From the NCBI RefSeq assembly GCF_010183535.1, contig NC_071329.1, positions 16,382,879 through 16,446,878 on the forward strand: a DNA stretch of 64,000 nt, given 5' to 3'. Origin of the DNA: Caenorhabditis remanei. Taxonomy: Eukaryota > Nematoda > Chromadorea > Rhabditida > Rhabditidae. The position numbers and the translations under genes were made by a program. Of this stretch, positions 10,903-23,468 are shown one piece after another; within the stretch, counting starts at the first letter, position 1; each line of letters opens with the position of its first letter. The notes under the pieces were generated by a model. The model was given only the letters and a program-made list of their open reading frames with translations. It was not told the origin of the DNA and searched no databases.

Positions 10903-11987
10903 TCATCCCCCTATTCTTTGGTAAAATGCCAAATAAACATGATCCTTCTGCTCGTAAAGTACATGTGGGCACTCCAATTCCACTTTATGAATGTAGTAGA
11001 ACTGATCCATTGTGTCCTGAAAATAAGCGAGATCTATGAGGGATACTGTAGAGTCTTCCATACCCATTGAAGATGAAACACCCATTCATGTTCATAGACA
11101 AAATAATGAGTTTCATTTTTAGTGGAACTTGAAATTGTGTACAATCGGAAATAGGACTGTTCGAGTGCAGGCAGTGGAATGTCATCGTAGTCGATTCTGT
11201 ACAGCTGGAAACGAGAGAGAAGTTTTCAGACAAATTGAGATTGAAACTTACTTTCAGCTCAACCGATTTCACGTTGCCACGATGAAACAGGAGAATTTCT
11301 ATTTGTGCTGAAAACCACATTGTTGCCTTAATTGTTTCAGAAATACACTTACGGAGATTAGTCTTCTCCCCCACATCACAAATACTCACTTCAATCGATT
11401 TGTTATTAGAGAACTTGCTGATGAATTCAACTGATGAATACCGTGGAATGGGCGGAGTTATAGTGCGAATTGACTCGAGAAAGTTCTCGGTGACGACTTC
11501 TCGAATAGCTTTCAGTGATTCATCCATATAATCAATCATTGGATTACACAGCACTTCCAGACGAGTTATATACACTTTCAGGTCTCCGTGTTGGTTCTGA
11601 AAATGGATATTTTGTAGTGGAAAGATAAACTGAAACAAGAGAACTCACGACATCTATAGTCACTTTGAAATCGAAATCGAAAGTAGTCGCATTGTCTCTC
11701 TTTCCGGGTTGAAGTCTCATTGTTATTCTGAAAGTCGATTGCGACTTCTGAACATTCAACGGCTGAATTCTGATATAATCTGTGTCATTCTCTTTTGGAT
11801 GCCACATTTGACCGAATCGTTTGTACCACGACAGAAATTGATCTAAAAATTGTAATGATTGAACAAAAAACAATACCCTACTATACTTTTAGTCATTATA
11901 CTCGGATCCACATTATCGTATTCACAAAATGTAATATTCAAGAATCCCGGGTTATCATCGAGTCCTTCTAGCCATAACTCGGTATCT
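10903..11987 (-). CDS. nematode multi-exon protein, probably with NTF2-like-type repeats (5' end unsure)
   Basis: Exons 11887-about 11985, 11649-11842, 11353-11596, 11252-11307, 11064-11204 and 10903-11016 join in perfect phase from 11842 to the stop. Repeated pattern: an aromatic helix (F-L-S-W-Y-K-R-F), then a beta-rich block with F-R-I-T-M and F-K-V-T-I. This resembles secreted nematode NTF2-like proteins, as does the gene at 12244, which shares the K-x-Q-F-L exon junction. The 5' end is unresolved. A 64-codon open frame (11968-12162) that looks coding is one frame off and reaches a stop before the first safe exon, so the gene may be frameshifted or have an unseen exon. Confidence 0.6.
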
Positions 11988-12243
11988 TATCTGTCGCTTC
12001 CTCTCGAATTCTCGACGGATCTTGCAACAAAAGGTCCGTCAGATTCCGGAAAGCCACGTGCCCATTATTTCGTTGGAAATTTTCTAAAGTTTCTCTTCGC
12101 ACTTCTGATTGAGTGTACTTATGATTCACTCTGCCATGATCCATACAACCACCACCCACCACTATTTTCTTGATTTTGTACAGATTTTGGGATTCTTTTG
12201 TCTGAATTCTTTTGTCTGTATTGATTTATTATCAGAATTTTCT

Positions 12244-12909
12244 TCAGATTCTCACTGAATATTTAGCCGTTATATTCCAAATGACAGGTGCAGGAAATCC
12301 CCATTTCGAGGTCAAATCCACAGTAATAATTGTATTTAGAACATCTTTTTCTGTGGGTAAAACTTCATAAGAATACTTTGTGTCGTCAGTAATACGCTCT
12401 ATGGAGATACGAGCACGTCTTAAGTAATGAAGAAATTGATCTGAAATGGTTTCAGATTGAAACGAGAAGTGTAATGATACTTCAAATAACTAACATTTGT
12501 TCAGAATGATATCAGTTCCACACAATTCCGCAGTCATATCCTCATCCATCAACGACGCCAATGCAAATGCACTTCGAATCCATCTGAATTTCATGGAACT
12601 CTGTCCCAGAACATGAAGAGCAAATGATTCGGCAACATTATCCTTCAGATCATTTATCTCTTTGTCTGACCTATTTTTGAACGCTTTCAGTTGTTTCAAA
12701 TCAACTGAAAAAGTTTTCATTGAAAACGCTACAGTAACCCAGGATACTGTAGTCGAATGCTCATCCAACATCTCTTCCAAAGCCGGATTGCCATTATACC
12801 GTTTTCCAATCTTTTTCAAAATTTCACTCAATTTGTGGTTTTCGGAGCAGACGATTAGTTGGAGTAAGACAAATAGAACAATTATCAGACGACTAGTTCG
12901 AAAATTCAT
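12244..12909 (-). CDS. small secreted protein, NTF2-like type (tentative)
   Basis: Two exons, 12495-12909 and 12244-12440, give 203 residues. A clear signal peptide opens the protein (basic start, then I-I-V-L-F-V-L-L-Q-L-I-V-C-S, residues about 9-22). The mature chain has a helical first part with a Ser/Ala-rich segment and an R-I-S-I-E-R beta half. The exon junction (N-K/Y-Q-F-L) is the same as in the neighbouring gene at 10903, so the two are paralogues, this one a single-repeat form. The family call rests on overall pattern only. Confidence 0.65.
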
Positions 12910-13520
12910 TTCTAAAAAACTGGAACTGATTTGATCACGGAGAATAAGAGAAAATCAGGGCACGCCTGATTACTTTCATCTTTACCACGGACTATCAAAT
13001 GCTCTACTCTCACACAGAAGACTTTCTGAGCAATCTGGATCCCCTACAGTAACCCGACTATGTAAGACACCATCGTATGAAAATAAACTATATTTCATTG
13101 TGGTTTTCATTATTGAATTATCAAAAATTGCAAAAGAATGAGAATACCGTAAAAACTGTATTAGAGCGACACCTTTAATAGAACGACACCTCTAATAGAA
13201 CGACACCCATCTATACTCAGAATTCATGAATATGATTATCCCAGTGTATTTTCTTGGTTCTGATTAGAAGCAGCGGGAATAGTAACCTGTAGATCAACAA
13301 ATAGAACCTTCAAAAAAGTTTTTTTCCGTTTAACTTTAATGAGTTTCTGAAACCACAAAATTTTTCTGAGAGACGGTTGAAAAATAGAGCGACATGTCGC
13401 TCTAATACAGTTTTTACGGTATGTACGAAACCAAAAAAAGATCTAGGACAGTATCAGGCAGAAATCTAAAAACGAACAAGAAATAAAAGTGGAAAGCATG
13501 GAAAACAAGGAAAATTAGAA
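12910..13520. other. intergenic region with a TA-flanked MITE
   Basis: Upstream region of the secreted gene at 12244. It holds the element at 13147-13419; the rest is AT-rich with no exon. Confidence 0.5.
13147..13419. mobile_element. Tc1/mariner-type MITE with TA target duplication
   Basis: A 25-bp perfect inverted repeat beginning CCGTAAAA occ­urs at 13147-13171 and 13395-13419, flanked by TA on both sides. The interior has three tandem GAACGACACC/GAGCGACACC blocks and no coding frame. TA duplication and size fit a non-autonomous Tc1/mariner element (family knowledge). Confidence 0.8.
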
Positions 13521-14625
13521 TTATTGGAAGCCCAATGATTTCTGAAGAAGAGCTCTCGAGACTGCAGGATCCATTTCCTCGATATCATCTGGCATCACTG
13601 AGCGAATATCGTCGAGAGTTTTGATCTCCGAGAGACATTTTTCCTGGAAAAATCCAACTGATTATCAGAATAACACTTTCAATCTAGCTACCTTCAAAAT
13701 CTGCAAATTGTATCGAGTCGAAATTTGCAGTTTATTTTTCAGTGTCTTTTTGCTGTCCTTCAGAAGAAACTCTTCGCATCTTTTGATAGCAGTTGGTGCG
13801 TCATACATGTCCGCCAAGTGAAGAATTCCATCGACAGTGGCATCTGTAAACACTAGTTCATTGAAATGACAAACGCTTCACAACGCCTACCATCAACAGA
13901 AGGTTCACCATGAATAAGTTCAAGGAAATTCTGAAAATCTTCTGGATCGATTCCAGTGAGTGTCACCTCCGATTTCTGAGATTCTTCAAAATTTCCGAGA
14001 AAAAGTGATTTGAAATACAAGGATTGGATGGAGAGGAACTGAAATGAAAGTTTGTTGTCCACAATGACATTATTCACATTTCTCACCATTCTCAATGTAT
14101 AAAACTTAATATCCTTCACAACCAACACAACATCCGATAATTCTTTCATTGATTCATCGAATCGTTTCAACTTCTCCTTCTCGAATCCGACCATTTTCAT
14201 AATTCGCACGTTCATTTCGAATGTGACTGGTTTCTCGTCTGTTTCAACGTGTTCCAGCAGTTTGTTAAAATCCATAAAGTTTACCCAACCCCAGTATTTA
14301 TCATTCCTGTTATAAGACCGGAAATGAGTCGATTGGAGGGAATCCTTCGCCGATTGTAACTTGAAAGTCAATTCAGTATCGATGGACCACTCGCGGTCTT
14401 CGGCTTTCAGACATTTAAGAAAGAAGGTTACGCGGTCATCGAGAATGAAAAACTGCATATTCCTGTGAAAATGATGTATATTATTCCCTCATGTGTTGTT
14501 TCTGAATTTTTTCACCATGAAATTCCGTAGTGTTCTTCTGTCACACTGTATGGTTCACCCTCTTCTAATGCTTCAAAATCTTCAACGACATATCTCATTA
14601 CGAATTTCTTCTCATTAGTTTCCAT
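13521..14625 (-). CDS. BATH (MATH-BTB) protein, intact
   Basis: Exons 14516-14625, 14087-14462, 13891-14038 (148 nt), 13692-13843 (152 nt) and 13521-13643 give 302 residues. The start codon lies shortly after a TTTTTCAG. MATH: E-E-H-Y-G-I-S-W junction, W-S-I-D-T strand, G-W-V-N-F-M-D-F. BTB: LSDVVLVVKDIKFY, SLYFKSLFLGNFEES, ADMYDAPTAIKRCEEFL. The last exon has D-I-R-S-V-M-P-D-D. All joins keep frame. Confidence 0.9.
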
Positions 14626-14876
14626 ATTTTCGGGCTGAAAAATCTGCAAACCAGATGAAATATGATTTGAAAACTATTGTAAAAGATATTTTAAAGAGTC
14701 TAAATCTTTTCTTCCAGCAAAATTTAATCGAACGCTTACCGATGTTTATAAATGAAAAAAAAAACAAATAAAAAGTGAAACAAAAACATGCATATAAAAC
14801 ATTTTCAGACAAAGTTCACATTGGTTACATAAAAATTTCCATAAAACGATAAAACATTTCTTTATTCCATCACAGG

Positions 14877-16538
14877 TTATCTTCTCGCTGCTTCCCCCAC
14901 ACGACCTCTCTCCATCGCTTCCCTCCACTGCTTCATCGAACCATCCGAGTCGACGACATGCACTCTCTTCGCCGTTTTTACCTTAAATATTATTGAATTA
15001 TTTTGTTCGTATCTATCAGCAGCCCACTCCCTCTTGCAACTGCGCCCCACCGCAAACGAGAGAATATCGACGAGAGACGCAGAGTTTTTTCTGGCGCCGA
15101 CACAGATTTTCACTTGACCTTTTTTCGCTGTTTTTCATAATAACTTACAGAAAAAACTTTTGAAAATAGCGAAAATAGAGAAAAACTGTGAAAATCTGTG
15201 TCGGAGCGAGAAAAACCTCTGCATCTCTCGCCGATACTCTCTCGTTTGCGGGTGGGTTGCTATTAGCTTACCGATGGAATTTTCTTAAGTTCCTTGACAT
15301 GAAAATTGCGGAAATTCTCAAAAATGATGCTTTCCGTTCGATTCCAGCAGCAGTGGAGGAAGAAAGAGGAAGTGCTGTGAAGCAGATTCGAATAGAAATA
15401 CTTGACATGAATCGATTGAGGTGGCACTAATTGATGAAGTCTCTTCAGAACATGAGTATGCATTCCTGATACCTCGAACACTTCCAGTTTCGTAATATTA
15501 CAATGATTCAGAATATACGCAAGTGAATGAGTGAACTTTTCCAGGTAAATCAGATTTCGATCACTTCCAAATGCATTGATTTTTGGAATTTTGAGTTCTG
15601 AATACTTAAAATTTCTCATAACACTCATGAACACGTCTTCTTCTGGGAATAATTGAACTACATCGAGCTTCATGCGATACGAATCGATTGATTTCATTTC
15701 GGTACGAGATGTGGCACGGAGACAGAGTCTGAAATTAAGAAATTGATAAACTTATTAGCACGGCACGCTTCTTCCTACCGCGCTCTACCGAAACCGAAGA
15801 AAATTGCGTGCGAAATTGAGAGACTCAGAGAAAAAGAGACAATCTTCAAATCGGTGGAGCGTAGTTGTAACAAAAGCTAATACAAAGACTTTTATAAGAA
15901 TTACCTGTCTTCAAAATCCAAATACTCCATACATTTCATCTTCAACGTCGGCGACAAATCATTCCAATTCGTATCAAATTTGACGTCATTTTCAGATTTC
16001 TCGATTTCTTCTCTCCCAGAATCGATTAAATCCAACAAATCTTCTTCAATCACAAAATCGCTTTGATTGATTTCTATTTGAATCTTTTGAATTGTAGATA
16101 GGGCGATTTCGTGGTCGGTTTCATTTATCGATGGTCTGAAAATGCGGAAAATTAAGAAAAAAAACCATTTTTTTGTTACCTTTCCTCCAAATAATTCAAA
16201 CATTTTCTCTTCAATTCTTCCGACAAATCACTAAAATTGAAATCCGACTCCAAGTAATCACTGAAGTCCAAAATATACTCATATTCAATTAATTCATCTC
16301 TCCCAGACTCGATTTCATCTAACATATCCTCGTCGAGAATGAAATTGTTTTTATTAATTTCTTTTCGAACTTCTAGAAGCTTCGATAGAAGATTTTCGTA
16401 GCTTGAGCCTCTATTGATAGGTTTTTTGTCGATTTCAGCTATTAATAATCTGAAAAAATAAATATTTGGTTCGAAAAATGTTTTAAAATTCTATCAGAAA
16501 TACCTTAATTCCCAGTCATCAACTTCTCCTTGATTCAT
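14877..16538 (-). CDS. F-box A-type protein: F-box repeats plus FTH (DUF38) domain
   Basis: Exons 16504-16538, 16180-16449, 15905-16135 and 15272-15728 are in phase; a likely last exon ends at 14877. Exons 2 and 3 each encode a similar module with an acidic helix (I-L-D-E-D-M-L or V-I-E-E-D-L-L) and an F-box-like core (D-L-S-E-E-L-K-R-K-C, D-L-S-P-T-L-K-M-K-C). The second continues into L-C-L-R-A-T-S-R-T, the usual end of a nematode F-box. Exon 4 is the FTH region, with Leu-rich strands and I-H-V-K-Y-F-Y. F-box proteins bind SKP1 and act as substrate receptors of SCF ligases. A fold-back element lies between the exon 4 donor (ATCG|GTAAGC) and the final exon, so the last junction is uncertain; it may use an AG in the element itself. 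Confidence 0.75.
15023..15268. mobile_element. fold-back element inside the F-box gene
   Basis: Arms of about 80 bp are inverted around a 70-bp centre: CCACCGCAAACGAGAGA at about 15048 and TCTCTCGTTTGCGGGTGG ending at about 15255, with TCTGTGTCGG/CCGACACAGA near the centre. A half copy of the outer arm lies at 60035-60090. No coding content. Confidence 0.75.
15754..15882. mobile_element. short palindromic MITE, copy B
   Basis: Starts TATTAGCACGGCACGCTTC and ends ...GTTGTAACAAAAGCTAATA, with the shared core GAGAGACTCAGAGAAAAAGA. It lies in the intron between exons 3 and 4 of the F-box gene without touching its splice sites. Confidence 0.65.
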
Positions 16539-16999
16539 GATCCAATTTTCAGATTTTCAGAGCGGGCGATAGAGATTTTCTGGAAAAAACGAGAAATGAA
16601 AGGAAAAATTAACAAAAACTGCAAAAAGTCCAAGCGAACACGTCATTGACGCTGTAACGCGTCAAGGTGCGCCAGACTTTGGTACGAGACTCCGAAATTA
16701 CGCAACTGCGCTGTGTTTATAAAGGCGCGTGGTTTGAATTTCAATCATGTTTACAATTAATTTTCGAAACTTTTCAAGTGATTTTCAGCCGAATTTTCTC
16801 ACCAATTCTCTAAAAATCGAACAATTACCAAATTCTTATTAGTTTGAACAAGAAATATACCCCTAAAATTGGTTATTTTTTCTTTCTTTTAATGAAAATC
16901 TTGAGTTTCCGTTTTCTCATCTTTTTCCGTCTTTCATTCTAATTTTTCAGTTAAAAGCGCTCAATTCTACCAATATCTCGTCAAACGAATCGATCAAAC

Positions 17000-17998
17000 A
17001 TGTCCGAAGCCAACGAGAAGCGATTTGTGATCAAGCACGTTTTCAAGAACATTTCACGCATTGAAAGTGGACAAATAGTTTATGGAAGTACAAAAGAACA
17101 TTTCGGTTACAATTGGTGAGTTTTCAGCTTGATAAACAGTCTTTGAAATATTGAATTTTCTCAGGACGCTCAGCATGTCATGGGAACGGCCATCAACAAT
17201 GAATTATATTAAGTTGATGTGTGAGAAAGTGCCAAATGACAGTACATGGTCGATTGAAACTACTATCAATTCGGAAATGCTCAGTAAAATGGGAAAGGAA
17301 TCAGAAATTCATAAGTTCTCCGCAAAGTCGACACCGGAAGTCATAATGGTTGGAATGTACTATGAACACTTGAGGCATTTAACTGTGAATGGTGATTTGG
17401 AGGTCGAAATCAATGTGAAGATTAATGAAGTCCAGAAAGAAAAGTTGAGAAATTTCGACGAGGCGATGAAAGAGTTCTCGGATGTGGTGTTGATTGTGGA
17501 GGATGAGAAATTCTATGTCTCTAAACTATTTCTGGCTTCTCACTGCACGTATTTCAACTCTCTTTTTTTCGGAAATTTCGGAGAAGCAGATAAATCGGAA
17601 GTAGAAATCAAGGAGATTCAAGCGGAGGACTTCCAAAATTTTCTCGAATTGATAAATGGAGAATCGTTTGTCGATGACTATACTGTCAACGGACTTCTTC
17701 AGTTGGCTGATTTCTTCGATTCCAAAACTGCATTTAGAAGATGCGAGGAGTTTCTGATGAATAGCTCGAAGAAGTCGGTCAGAGAAAAAGTTGGATTAGC
17801 CATCAAGTACAATATCGATAAATTGAAGGTAGAAAATACAAAAAGTAATCTTAAAATCCCAATTATTTACAGGAAAAGTGCATTTCGAGCATGAAAACTG
17901 TTGATGAAGTCCATTCAGTTCTTCCAGAAGTTTCGAGTCATGTTGCCGATTCCGTCTGGAAAGAATTGTTGATGAAAACACTTTCTTTCTCCAAATAA
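17000..17998 (+). CDS. BATH protein with introns 2 and 3 precisely lost
   Basis: Exons 17000-17115, 17165-17828 and 17873-17998 give 301 residues. MATH is residues 1-130 (E-H-F-G-Y-N-W junction, W-S-I-E-T strand). BTB is about 135-240: FSDVVLIVEDEKFYVSKLF, T-Y-F-N-S-L-F-F-G-N-F and FDSKTAFRRCEEFL. The 148- and 152-nt BTB exons are fused to the MATH exon with no extra codons at either junction, as expected from gene conversion with a cDNA (inference). The last intron remains. The protein is otherwise complete. Confidence 0.92.
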
Positions 17999-18321
17999 TT
18001 CTCATTTTTTATCTACTTTTCTCCCATTTTGTCACTGAAATCACACGAAAGTTTTACCTATCAATTGTATGTTAAAAGTTTTACCCCGTCGAATAAACTC
18101 TATAGTTATTCAACCATGTTTATCAAATCGTTTGCTTTTTTGCAGTAGTTTATACTGTGTATTCCATATTTTTGAGTTTTTCACAAAAAAACACTTTCCG
18201 ATTATTCAAATTTCGTGAAATCAAGCAGTTTCATACAGCACGTTTAGGAAAAAACTGCGCGGCGTCGTTGCAAAACAGACTCCGCCCATTTTTCACGGAA
18301 TTTGCAATTCTTTTTTTCAGA

Positions 18322-19382
18322 ATGACTGCATGTAACCCGTTTATCATAAAGCACGTAGTCAAGAACATTTCGAATTTTAATAAAGAAGAATGGGATTACA
18401 GTCAAAACGAGGAACATTCTGGAATCGATTGGAAAATCGGAATCACTGAAAAGAATGGATTCGTTGCGATTAATTTAATCTGCAATCACTCCACAAACGA
18501 TGACAAATGGACCATTCAAACAGTCGACGACGAATTCAAAATCATTTCGATCAGTGGAAAAAGTTGCACGAAAAAAGTGAATCAATGCTTCAATGAGAAG
18601 TCGAAATCGAATGGATTCGATGATTTCATTGCATGGGAAGAAATGATTAAGAACTACGTTATTGAAGACAATTTGGTTGTAGAGATTCATGTGAATCAGA
18701 TGATAATTTCTGGAATCGAAAAGAGAAATTTGAAAGTATTCGACGAATCGATGAAGGAGTTCTCGGATGTCGTCTTGATTGTGGAGGATCAGAAGTTTTA
18801 TGTCTCGAAGCTGGTAGGAAAACCGAAAAAAAAAAGAAAAATTCAAAATTGAAATATATTATTTCAGTATCTCGCCAGTCAATCCACGTATTTCGAAGCG
18901 TTTTTTTTGAGAAATTTCGAGGAATCAAAGAAATCTGAAGTGACTTTGAATGATATCAACGCGAAGGATTTTCAGAATTTTCTCGAGTTGCTTCATGGAG
19001 AATCGCCGATTGATGGTAGAGCGCATTTTAAAATTGTAGATGAAAACTAGAATTTCAGACAGCACAATCGAAGGAATCGTCCGCTTGGCGGATATGTATG
19101 ATGCTAAAATGGCTGTGAGAAAATGTGAACAATTTCTGATGGATAACTCTGGAAAAACGCTGAAAGAGAAGTTGCGAATGGCTCATCAATACCATTTGGA
19201 GAACTTGAAGGTAGCAACAGCGCTCTACTGATAATAACCAATAAAGTTTATTTCAGATGAAATGCCTTTCCAACATCCAAAGTGCTGCAGAAATCCGTTC
19301 GGTATTGACCTATGATCTGTCGAAAATGGATCCAACTGTCGTCGGAGCACTTCTTCAAAAAACCCTCGCACTTTTTAAATAA
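18322..19382 (+). CDS. BATH protein lacking the first intron
   Basis: Exons 18322-18813, 18868-19015, 19059-19210 and 19257-19382 give 305 residues. The intron that splits the Trp codon in the paralogues is absent: E-E-H-S-G-I-D-W-K-I-G reads straight through. BTB landmarks are FSDVVLIVEDQKFYVSKL, STYFEAFFLRNF and ADMYDAKMAVRKCEQFL. The start follows TTTTTTTCAG. It lies 324 bases after the previous BATH gene on the same strand. Confidence 0.92.
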
Positions 19383-19523
19383 GAATTGTTGTTTTTTTCT
19401 AATAAAAAGGAGCAGGTTTTATTTATTCAAAACAACAACGAATCAACAAAAACAATAATTTTGAAACAAGAACAAAAAGATAAAATATTCAAAAATCCCT
19501 ATCGATGAACTCGTTATTGCACA

Positions 19524-20634
19524 TCATGGTAAATATGACAACGCTTTCTGGAGAAGAGCCGCGACAACCGATGGATCCATTTCGCTGACGTCGTATGAGA
19601 GAACAGAGCGAATGTCTGCGACATTCTTGATTCTGGAGAGAACTCCATCCTTAAAAAAACAACTTTTTATATCATCGCAAAAGTCAGAAATCTACCATCA
19701 AGTTATCCATATCGTACTGTTTTGCGATTTTTAACTTTTCTTTCAGTGTTTTCTCCGAGTACCTAATGAGAAATTCTTCGCACTTTTTGAGTGCAATTCC
19801 AGCATTATACATGTCAGCCAATTGAAGAATTCCATCGATTGTTTCATCTGTAAAAATGATATTTTGAAAAATTCAAGTATTCTGGAAGGTTCGAACCGTC
19901 AATCGGCGATTCTCCGTATATCAATTCCAAAAAGTTCTGAAAATCTTCCGACTTGCAACCATCGAGTTTGATTTCTGGTTTTTTAGACCCCCTTTGCTTT
20001 TTCGATAGAATCGATTCAAAGAACGAGGATTGTGTAGCGAGGAACTGAAAGATTTTATTGACTGAAATTGAACTCATACCCAAACATACCAATTTGGAGA
20101 CATAGAATTTCTCATTTTCCACAGTCAAAATGACATCTGAGAATATATCCATATTGGAGTCGAAATTTCTCAACTTCTTCTTCGCGATTCCAGTCATTTT
20201 GCTGATTTTAATATATTCTTCAATAGTGATATTTCCATCGGTCATATAATCCTTTTCCATATCTTCCCATTTGATAAACTCATGCCATCCCACACCAGGA
20301 GAGTTGTTGCTACTACTCTTATACGGTACCATGTTTCTTTTCTCTACTTTTCCTCCTACCGAGATTAGTCTCGCTTCCCGCTCAATGGTAATCGACCATT
20401 CGGTGGTTTTAGGATAAAGACAATAGAGATAATAAGCAAGGTATCCCTTTCTTCTAGTGACGCCTATTGTCCTGAATAAAATATATTTTCCCGTAGCAAT
20501 CGAACAACGCGTCTACGTTACCATGAAACATTGAAATGTTCTTCTGTAGGACCGCGTTGATACTCATTTTCTTTGAGATTCCGAACATCTTGGAAAACGT
20601 GTTTTAGCACAAATTTCTTTTTCGGAGCAGACAT
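19524..20634 (-). CDS. BATH (MATH-BTB) protein, intact
   Basis: Exons 20522-20634, 20090-20471, 19897-20044, 19696-19847 and 19524-19649 give 306 residues. The protein opens with a basic M-S-A-P-K-K-K start. MATH: E-E-H-F-N-V-S-W, T-T-E-W-S-I, G-V-G-W-H-E-F-I. BTB: FSDVILTVENEKF, S-S-F-F-E-S-I-L, I-D-G. The last exon uses a TTAAG 3' splice site, weaker than the usual TTCAG. It is closest to the genes at 20811 and 24954 (same exon sizes of 113 and 382 nt). Confidence 0.9.
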
Positions 20635-20810
20635 ATCTGAAAGACAAAGCAAGACAGTGCGCTCAAATGAGAACATTAGAATTGTGAAAAAATATAAAAT
20701 ATACAGAATCAGATACTGTAGTCGAGAAGTAAATTCAAACACATAGAATTGTTGATGTTTATTAATTATTCGAGTATATAAAATGAGAAAAATACAAATT
20801 TCAACAAATT

Positions 20811-21955
20811 TTATGAGAGAAGTAAGAGAGATTTCTGCAGGAGAGCTCCAACGACCGATGGATCCATTTCACTAGTTGTGTATGACAAGACAGAACGAAT
20901 GTCTTCAACAGTATTGATTTTGGAGAGACATGACATCTGAAAAATAAAAAAAAATATCATTTATTTTAGCGAAACACAACCTTCAAGTTTTCCAGCTTGT
21001 ATTTTTTAGCCATTTGCAACTTCACTTTCAATGTTTTTCCAGAATTATTAATCAGAAAGTTTTCGCATTTCCTGATCGCAGTTGGAGCCTGATACTTGTC
21101 AGCCAATTGAACGATTTTATCGATTGTTTCACCTGAAAATGATTGATCACTTGATTAATTTGATTTGTCACCTACCATCGATTGGTGATTCTCCGTAGAT
21201 CAATTCCAGAAAGTACTGAAAATCCTCCGATTTGCAACCATCCAGTGTGATTTCTGGTTTTTCGAATTCTTCTTGTTTTCTAGTTAGAAGAGATTTGAAG
21301 TACGATGACTGGTCGGCGAGAAACTGGAAAACAGAAAATTACTATTAGTGAACTGGGAGAAATGATTGAAGCTTACCAATTTTGAGACATAAAACTTCTC
21401 ATTTTCCACAATAATTACCAAATCTGAAAACTCTTCCATTGTCGCATCGAAATTTTTCAATTTCTTCTTTTTAATTCCAGACATTCCGAAGATTTCAACA
21501 TGACATTCAATAGTAATATGATCATCAATCATATAATCCATTTCCATATTCTCCCAATTGATAAACGTGTTCCATCCCCAACCAGAAAATTCGTCTTCAT
21601 TAGCATATTTATATTCAAATGTCCTCGAAGTCGATTTTCCAGTAACTGAGATCAACATTATTTGGGCTTTTGTAGAGATTGACCAAGTAGTAGTTTTAGG
21701 TTGATTGCAGGAAAAATGGATACCAAGATGCCCATTATTTTTAATAACACGAATATACCTGGAAATTGGAACATTAGGAAAGAAATCAGTTTTTTTAACA
21801 AAAAGGTGAAAAACAAGGCAAGTCTTCTAGCTTTCAACCCACCATGGAACATTGAAATGCTCTTCAGTCGGACTGTACTGAACTCCATCTTCTTTGAGAC
21901 TCGAAATATTCGTGAAATCATGTCTCATTACGAACTTCTTAGCGGGAGCTGTCAT
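20811..21955 (-). CDS. BATH (MATH-BTB) protein, intact
   Basis: Exons 21843-21955, 21377-21758, 21176-21323, 20981-21132 and 20811-20936 give 306 residues. MATH: E-E-H-F-N-V-P-W, T-T-W-S-I-S, G-W-G-W-N-T-F-I-N-W, ending in L-K-N-F-D-A-T-M-E. BTB: FSDLVIIVENEKFYVSKL and S-S-Y-F-K-S-L-L. Tandem paralogue of the genes on either side. Confidence 0.9.
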
Positions 21956-22223
21956 TTCTGTAACTTTTGGTATTAGAAAGGATGAAAAAAAATGGTTAAT
22001 TTTCAACAACGGAAAGCTAAAATAAAAATGTTTTTTAATCATCAAAATAAAAGTTTCAATTCGCAAAAGTCGTAAATAGAAATTTGATTCAAACAAATGA
22101 AGTTTTTTGGGCATGAAAAAGTTTACATGTTTAAAAATGATTAACGAAAATGATTTATTTCAACACAAATTAACAATTAAAAAATCAACACAGCAGGAGG
22201 CATACAACCTTTCCTAATTATTA

Positions 22224-23050
22224 TTAATAACCATTGTTTTGGATATGGTTGGCGATTCCGCGTTCAAGCTGTACCATGAACTGGGAAAATTTATTCTGGT
22301 AAAATGATGAATTTGGACCGAGACGAATGGAGTTAACCTCATAAATATTGAAATACGGGTCGCTGGGAAGGTCTTGATGTGCTTTATACGGTTCTGGAAA
22401 GATGATTGATGTCACTGGTGGTTGTAAACTAGTTTTACTCACTGTAATAAATGTCAAAAATCGATCCATACTTCATCGAAACAGTGTTGGCATTAAATCC
22501 ATCTGGGTAAATAATAATCCCACCGTTAGTAACTGGAAGGTGGAAAATAAGAACTGCCTGAAAAATATAAAACGATTACAAGAAAATGTTTAGATTAATG
22601 TACTTTTTTCGGATGAGTAATGATTTCGAGCATCTCCTTGTCAGTTTCAATGATTCGAAGGTTATGGTTGGGTGGAATTTTCTTTTCGGCAGAGTGCTTC
22701 AATTGTCTGAAATTAATTATAGTGATTTCAAATATGCAGACATTGAATAAATACCTTTTGCACAACTCCATCAGACCATCCAATAGATAAAACTGAGCTT
22801 CTTGTTCAATTTCTAGAATCTCTTTTTCGGAATCCGGAAGCGCCACATGACCATCTCTCAGAAAATTCAGAATTAATCTGAAGTGAGTTGGATCACGATC
22901 GATGAAAATGCATCCGGATTCGTCTTTTTCGACAGGGATTTCAGTTTCAATCATCACTTTGAGCATTCCATCGAATCTTGTCAACGTGGATTTCGTGGTT
23001 TGAAAGACGGTTCCGCCGATGTTCAGTTTCACGATATTTCCAGATGACAT
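22224..23050 (-). CDS. KCTD-like BTB (potassium-channel T1-type) protein
   Basis: Exons 22755-23050, 22604-22706, 22443-22557 and 22224-22393 give 227 residues. The first 95 residues form a T1-type BTB: I-V-K-L-N-I-G-G-T-V-F-Q-T-T-K-S-T-L, then C-I-F-I-D-R-D-P-T-H-F, I-L-N-F-L-R-D-G and A-Q-F-Y-L-L-D-G-L. KCTD proteins are soluble and often oligomeric CUL3 adaptors (family knowledge). The rest is a KCTD C-terminal type with no transmembrane segment. Intron 1 is 48 nt, a multiple of three and free of stops, so its retention would keep the frame. The adjacent paralogue shares this. Confidence 0.85.
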
Positions 23051-23142
23051 CTTTAGAGTGGAATCTTAGAAAATATTTATTTTTGATAATTGATGTAGAA
23101 AAGCAGCCCGGGTTTTGAAACAAGAAGCACGCCCCAATATAT

Positions 23143-23308
23143 TATGAATTCATTTTTTTCTGAGCAAGAGAAGTTCGCGCCGTACTCACGCGGCGGCCAC
23201 GCCCACTCCGATTTCAACGCTGCGTTCAATTTTTGAACACTGTCGCAAGAAATGGGCGTGGCCGCCGCGAACTACTCTTGCACAGAAAAAAAATGAATTC
23301 ATAATAAT
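23143..23308. mobile_element. fold-back element between the KCTD paralogues
   Basis: Inverted arms of about 50 bp: ATGAATTCATTTTTTTCTG at 23148 and CAGAAAAAAAATGAATTCAT ending near 23302, with GCGGCGGCCACGCCCA and TGGGCGTGGCCGCCGC inside. No coding content. It lies in the duplicated intergenic flank shared with 22056-22165. Confidence 0.75.
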
Positions 23309-23468
23309 TATTCGCAAATGTCGTAAATAGAAATTTGATTCAAACAAATGAAGTTTTTCGGCACGAAAAAGTTTAAATATTAAAAAATGATTAACAAAAT
23401 GATTTATTTCAACGCAAGTTAACAATTTTGAAAAATTAACATAACAGGGAGAATATAACCTTTTGGAA

